Origin: Methylomarinum sp.
GTDB lineage: Bacteria > Pseudomonadota > Gammaproteobacteria > Methylococcales > Methylomonadaceae
Length of the DNA: 7,475 nt
NCBI GenBank assembly: GCA_013139755.1
Contig: WTAG01000310.1
Span: 1-7,475, forward strand
Reading direction: 5' to 3'
Position numbers and translations under genes: made by a program. The notes beneath the pieces are model-generated. The model did not search any database and was not told where the DNA came from. It saw only the letters and a program-made list of their open reading frames with translations. Positions within the stretch are counted from its first letter, which is position 1; every line of letters starts with the position of its first letter. Positions 5,467 through 7,475 of the stretch are shown here, in pieces.

Positions 5467-7475
5467 TTATGAATTAATTTTTTTACCATTAACCATACCA
5501 CGAACTGCTCCCATCGGCTGAGGTAACGGAAATATGAAAATCACCGATGCGTACAATATTACTGCCACCAGAATCACTATAGAAAAACCAAACTGCATCG
5601 CCAGCAAAACCGTCAGCACAGAACTGATCACCGAGGCACAGCCATTAATCCCCCATGCCCATGGAATCAGATGATCTGCATGCTTGGCCAAGCTTGCTAA
5701 AGCTAGTGGCATAGGGAACCCCATAAAAAAAGCCAGTGGTGCAATCAGGCAGATAGTCACAAAAAACCTGATCGACATCGATAAAGCACTACCCCATACA
5801 AATATCTCCGGCAATAATAACAAATACCCAAGACTGAATCCGACTATGAAGATTATTACTATTCTCAAACTCAAACGCTGTCCGTACTTTTGACTTAGGC
5901 GCTTTGAACTGGCACTACCGAAGCCAGCAAAGACCAAAAAGGCGGTTAAAGTGGCGGCAGCTGCATAAACCGGATGATGTAAAAACAAGATGAATTTTTG
6001 CATGAAGGCGATTTCAATCATCAGAAAGCCAAGGCCGATAGTAAAAAAATAAGCAAACACGTGACCGTGCTTAACAGTGCGACGAATATTACGCTTAATG
6101 TCATTTAGCCACCACAATGGCCCTAAAATCAATAGGGTACTAGTCAAAATAGCAATGCATAAGGTTGCAAATACAATCAGGTATCCTGTTTCAATCAGAC
6201 TTGCTCCACCTTTGTGTAGCAAACCGATCATTTCAGGAAATGATGACCATCGAAAAAAATGCTGAAAATATGGTCTATCATCGGTTGCCGGCTGTAGATT
6301 GAATTTATATCGCTCAATAAATTGCTGTCTGCCCTCACTCAATAGCGCCTGCGTAGACTGATAAAAAAGAGGAGTCTTTAAAATATTGTAACGATTAACC
6401 TGCTCAGGTTGAATTTCAGGTGTATAAACCAAATCAAAATTGCGCTTGCTGGTGAATGTTTCCGCTTCAAGCATCTCCTCCGGGCTGAAAATGCCGTTCT
6501 TGATTATCAGGGTTGCAGTTTGCCAGCTACGAATCAATATCAACTGTTGTCTGGCTTTCGCGCCACTGGATTTTTGCAGTACTGTCAACACCGTGTTGAA
6601 AAGTTTCAGTGTATCGCGGGGCGGCATTTTCAACCAGCGGGTAATGCTTAAATAGCCTCCTGGTTTCAAGCGCGATAAATATAGTTGTATAGCTTCGGTC
6701 GTGTACAAATAACTTTCATTCAAGGAATATAAACCAGCAGTCGATGCATTAAATGAGTCCAGCAGGGTTATCTGAATCAGGCCAAATTGTTGGCTATGGG
6801 TATTGAGAAAGTCACGACCATCGGCAATATGAACTGTAACGCCTGGCTGTTGATAAACATCACTAACAAAATCACGGTAACGTAAGTTGGTCAGTTCAAC
6901 AAACAGTTTATTTAACTCCACGGCATCAATTTGCCCGGCATGATGAAATTGTGCCTGTAACACATCGGTGCCACTACCAGAGCCTATAATCAGTACCCTG
7001 TCGGTTGCTTGTAAATGGTAAGGTAGCGCCGAGGTCATCTGGTCAAGATAATCTAGCTGCTGAAGATTGTCAGTCTTACGAGTAATCACGCTCATATTAT
7101 CGGCATCAGTAAAAATGCCCAATTGCGACAAAGGTTCGCTACCAGAACTGAGACTCATGCCGGGCGCATACCTTAAAGGGATGTGATCACTGGCCAGCAC
7201 ACTGATCACTCCAAGAGGGCTGGATTTTTTCTCTATCACCTGAGTGCCTTTAACCAACAGCATCTGCGATAAACTTTTATAAGGCGATATCTGCAATTGT
7301 TGTTGCCATCCTGTTAACCCTAGAAAAGCTAATAGTGTGACAAAGATACAGGCAAAACCAGGCTTGATTGTTTGCAATTCCAGCCCAGCTACGATTGCTG
7401 TAAGCAGACCACACAGAATGATATAAAACAATGCTGATTGGGGAAACACTGTATACATTAACCAAACAAACCCTA
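5467..7475 (-). CDS. Multi-pass membrane protein with spermidine-synthase-like SAM-binding domain (5' end probably missing)
   Basis: Numbering from the ATG at 7456-7458 (663 residues), helices at about 8-26 and 31-50 precede a soluble Rossmann-type domain. This domain holds VLIIGSGSGTDV (155-166), the acidic strand end AVELN (179-183), ADGRDF (212-217) and a LLDS motif (232-235) where aminopropyltransferases carry their catalytic aspartate. The phrase TDDRPYF (392-398) and the later GLGFLMIEIAFMQKFILF (475-492), GFPMPLALA (580-588) and WGINGCASV (602-610) are typical of membrane-fused spermidine-synthase-like proteins. About seven helices follow residue 420. The classic GGGDG is GSGSG and DSSDP is DSFNA, so true spermidine synthesis is doubtful. 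Upstream of the ATG the frame stays open to the window edge (GFVWL precedes M1), no good ribosome site is seen, and family members usually carry a longer N-terminal helix bundle. I therefore call it truncated by the window. Substrate unknown. Confidence 0.85.
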   Translation of the reverse strand, partial: GFVWLMYTVFPQSALFYIILCGLLTAIVAGLELQTIKPGFACIFVTLLAFLGLTGWQQQLQISPYKSLSQMLLVKGTQVIEKKSSPLGVISVLASDHIPLRYAPGMSLSSGSEPLSQLGIFTDADNMSVITRKTDNLQQLDYLDQMTSALPYHLQATDRVLIIGSGSGTDVLQAQFHHAGQIDAVELNKLFVELTNLRYRDFVSDVYQQPGVTVHIADGRDFLNTHSQQFGLIQITLLDSFNASTAGLYSLNESYLYTTEAIQLYLSRLKPGGYLSITRWLKMPPRDTLKLFNTVLTVLQKSSGAKARQQLILIRSWQTATLIIKNGIFSPEEMLEAETFTSKRNFDLVYTPEIQPEQVNRYNILKTPLFYQSTQALLSEGRQQFIERYKFNLQPATDDRPYFQHFFRWSSFPEMIGLLHKGGASLIETGYLIVFATLCIAILTSTLLILGPLWWLNDIKRNIRRTVKHGHVFAYFFTIGLGFLMIEIAFMQKFILFLHHPVYAAAATLTAFLVFAGFGSASSKRLSQKYGQRLSLRIVIIFIVGFSLGYLLLLPEIFVWGSALSMSIRFFVTICLIAPLAFFMGFPMPLALASLAKHADHLIPWAWGINGCASVISSVLTVLLAMQFGFSIVILVAVILYASVIFIFPLPQPMGAVRGMVNGKKINS

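Noticed and set aside
5277..5477. Plus-strand open frame of 66 codons at the end of the DUF1269-like gene
   Set aside because: It begins inside that gene in another frame, has no convincing ribosome site, and its translation shows no recognisable domain.
5467..7475. Annotation as a polyamine-producing spermidine synthase (speE)
   Set aside because: The protein is a multi-pass membrane protein and its GGGDG and DSSDP motifs are altered, so the enzyme name is not supported.

Overview
The window looks like chromosomal DNA from a Gram-negative bacterium, most likely a gammaproteobacterium. This is an inference from protein style: an AttE/LolD-type ABC ATPase coupled to a long MacB/FtsX-type permease, an MsbA-related half-exporter, a DUF1269-like small membrane protein, and a multi-pass spermidine-synthase-like protein. 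The DNA is moderately AT-rich by eye and looks even throughout. I see no tRNA, rRNA, CRISPR array, transposase or insertion sequence.

Layout. (1) Positions 1-2608, minus strand: a two-gene ABC operon. The ATPase (1913-2608) is transcribed first and overlaps the permease (1-1916) by an ATGA. The permease continues beyond the left edge, so its last part is missing. (2) Positions 2609-2867: a 259-base divergent intergenic region with three TTGAAT hexamers near the right-hand gene. (3) Positions 2868-4634, plus strand: a complete 588-residue ABC half-exporter with membrane and ATPase domains fused. (4) Positions 4635-4858: an AT-rich gap with several inverted repeats, ending in a clear Shine-Dalgarno sequence. 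(5) Positions 4859-5338, plus strand: a 159-residue DUF1269-like protein with a glycine-rich hydrophobic centre. (6) Positions 5339-5466: a short convergent gap. (7) Positions 5467-7475, minus strand: a membrane protein with an embedded spermidine-synthase-like, SAM-binding domain. Its reading frame stays open through the right edge, so its N-terminus is probably missing.

How the genes may work together. Every gene encodes a membrane protein or a membrane-associated ATPase. The divergent pair joins two different kinds of ABC machine: a MacB-fold mechanotransmission system, which usually acts on envelope lipids, lipoproteins or peptides, and a flippase-type exporter related to MsbA. This fits an envelope-maintenance neighbourhood, but no substrate can be read from the sequence. 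The DUF1269-like and spermidine-synthase-like genes look like independent units in convergent orientation. I did not find a convincing new multi-gene system. The most notable points are the altered aminopropyltransferase motifs in the last gene, the split alpha/beta domain of the DUF1269-like protein, and the start-site issues at 2868, 4859 and 7458.
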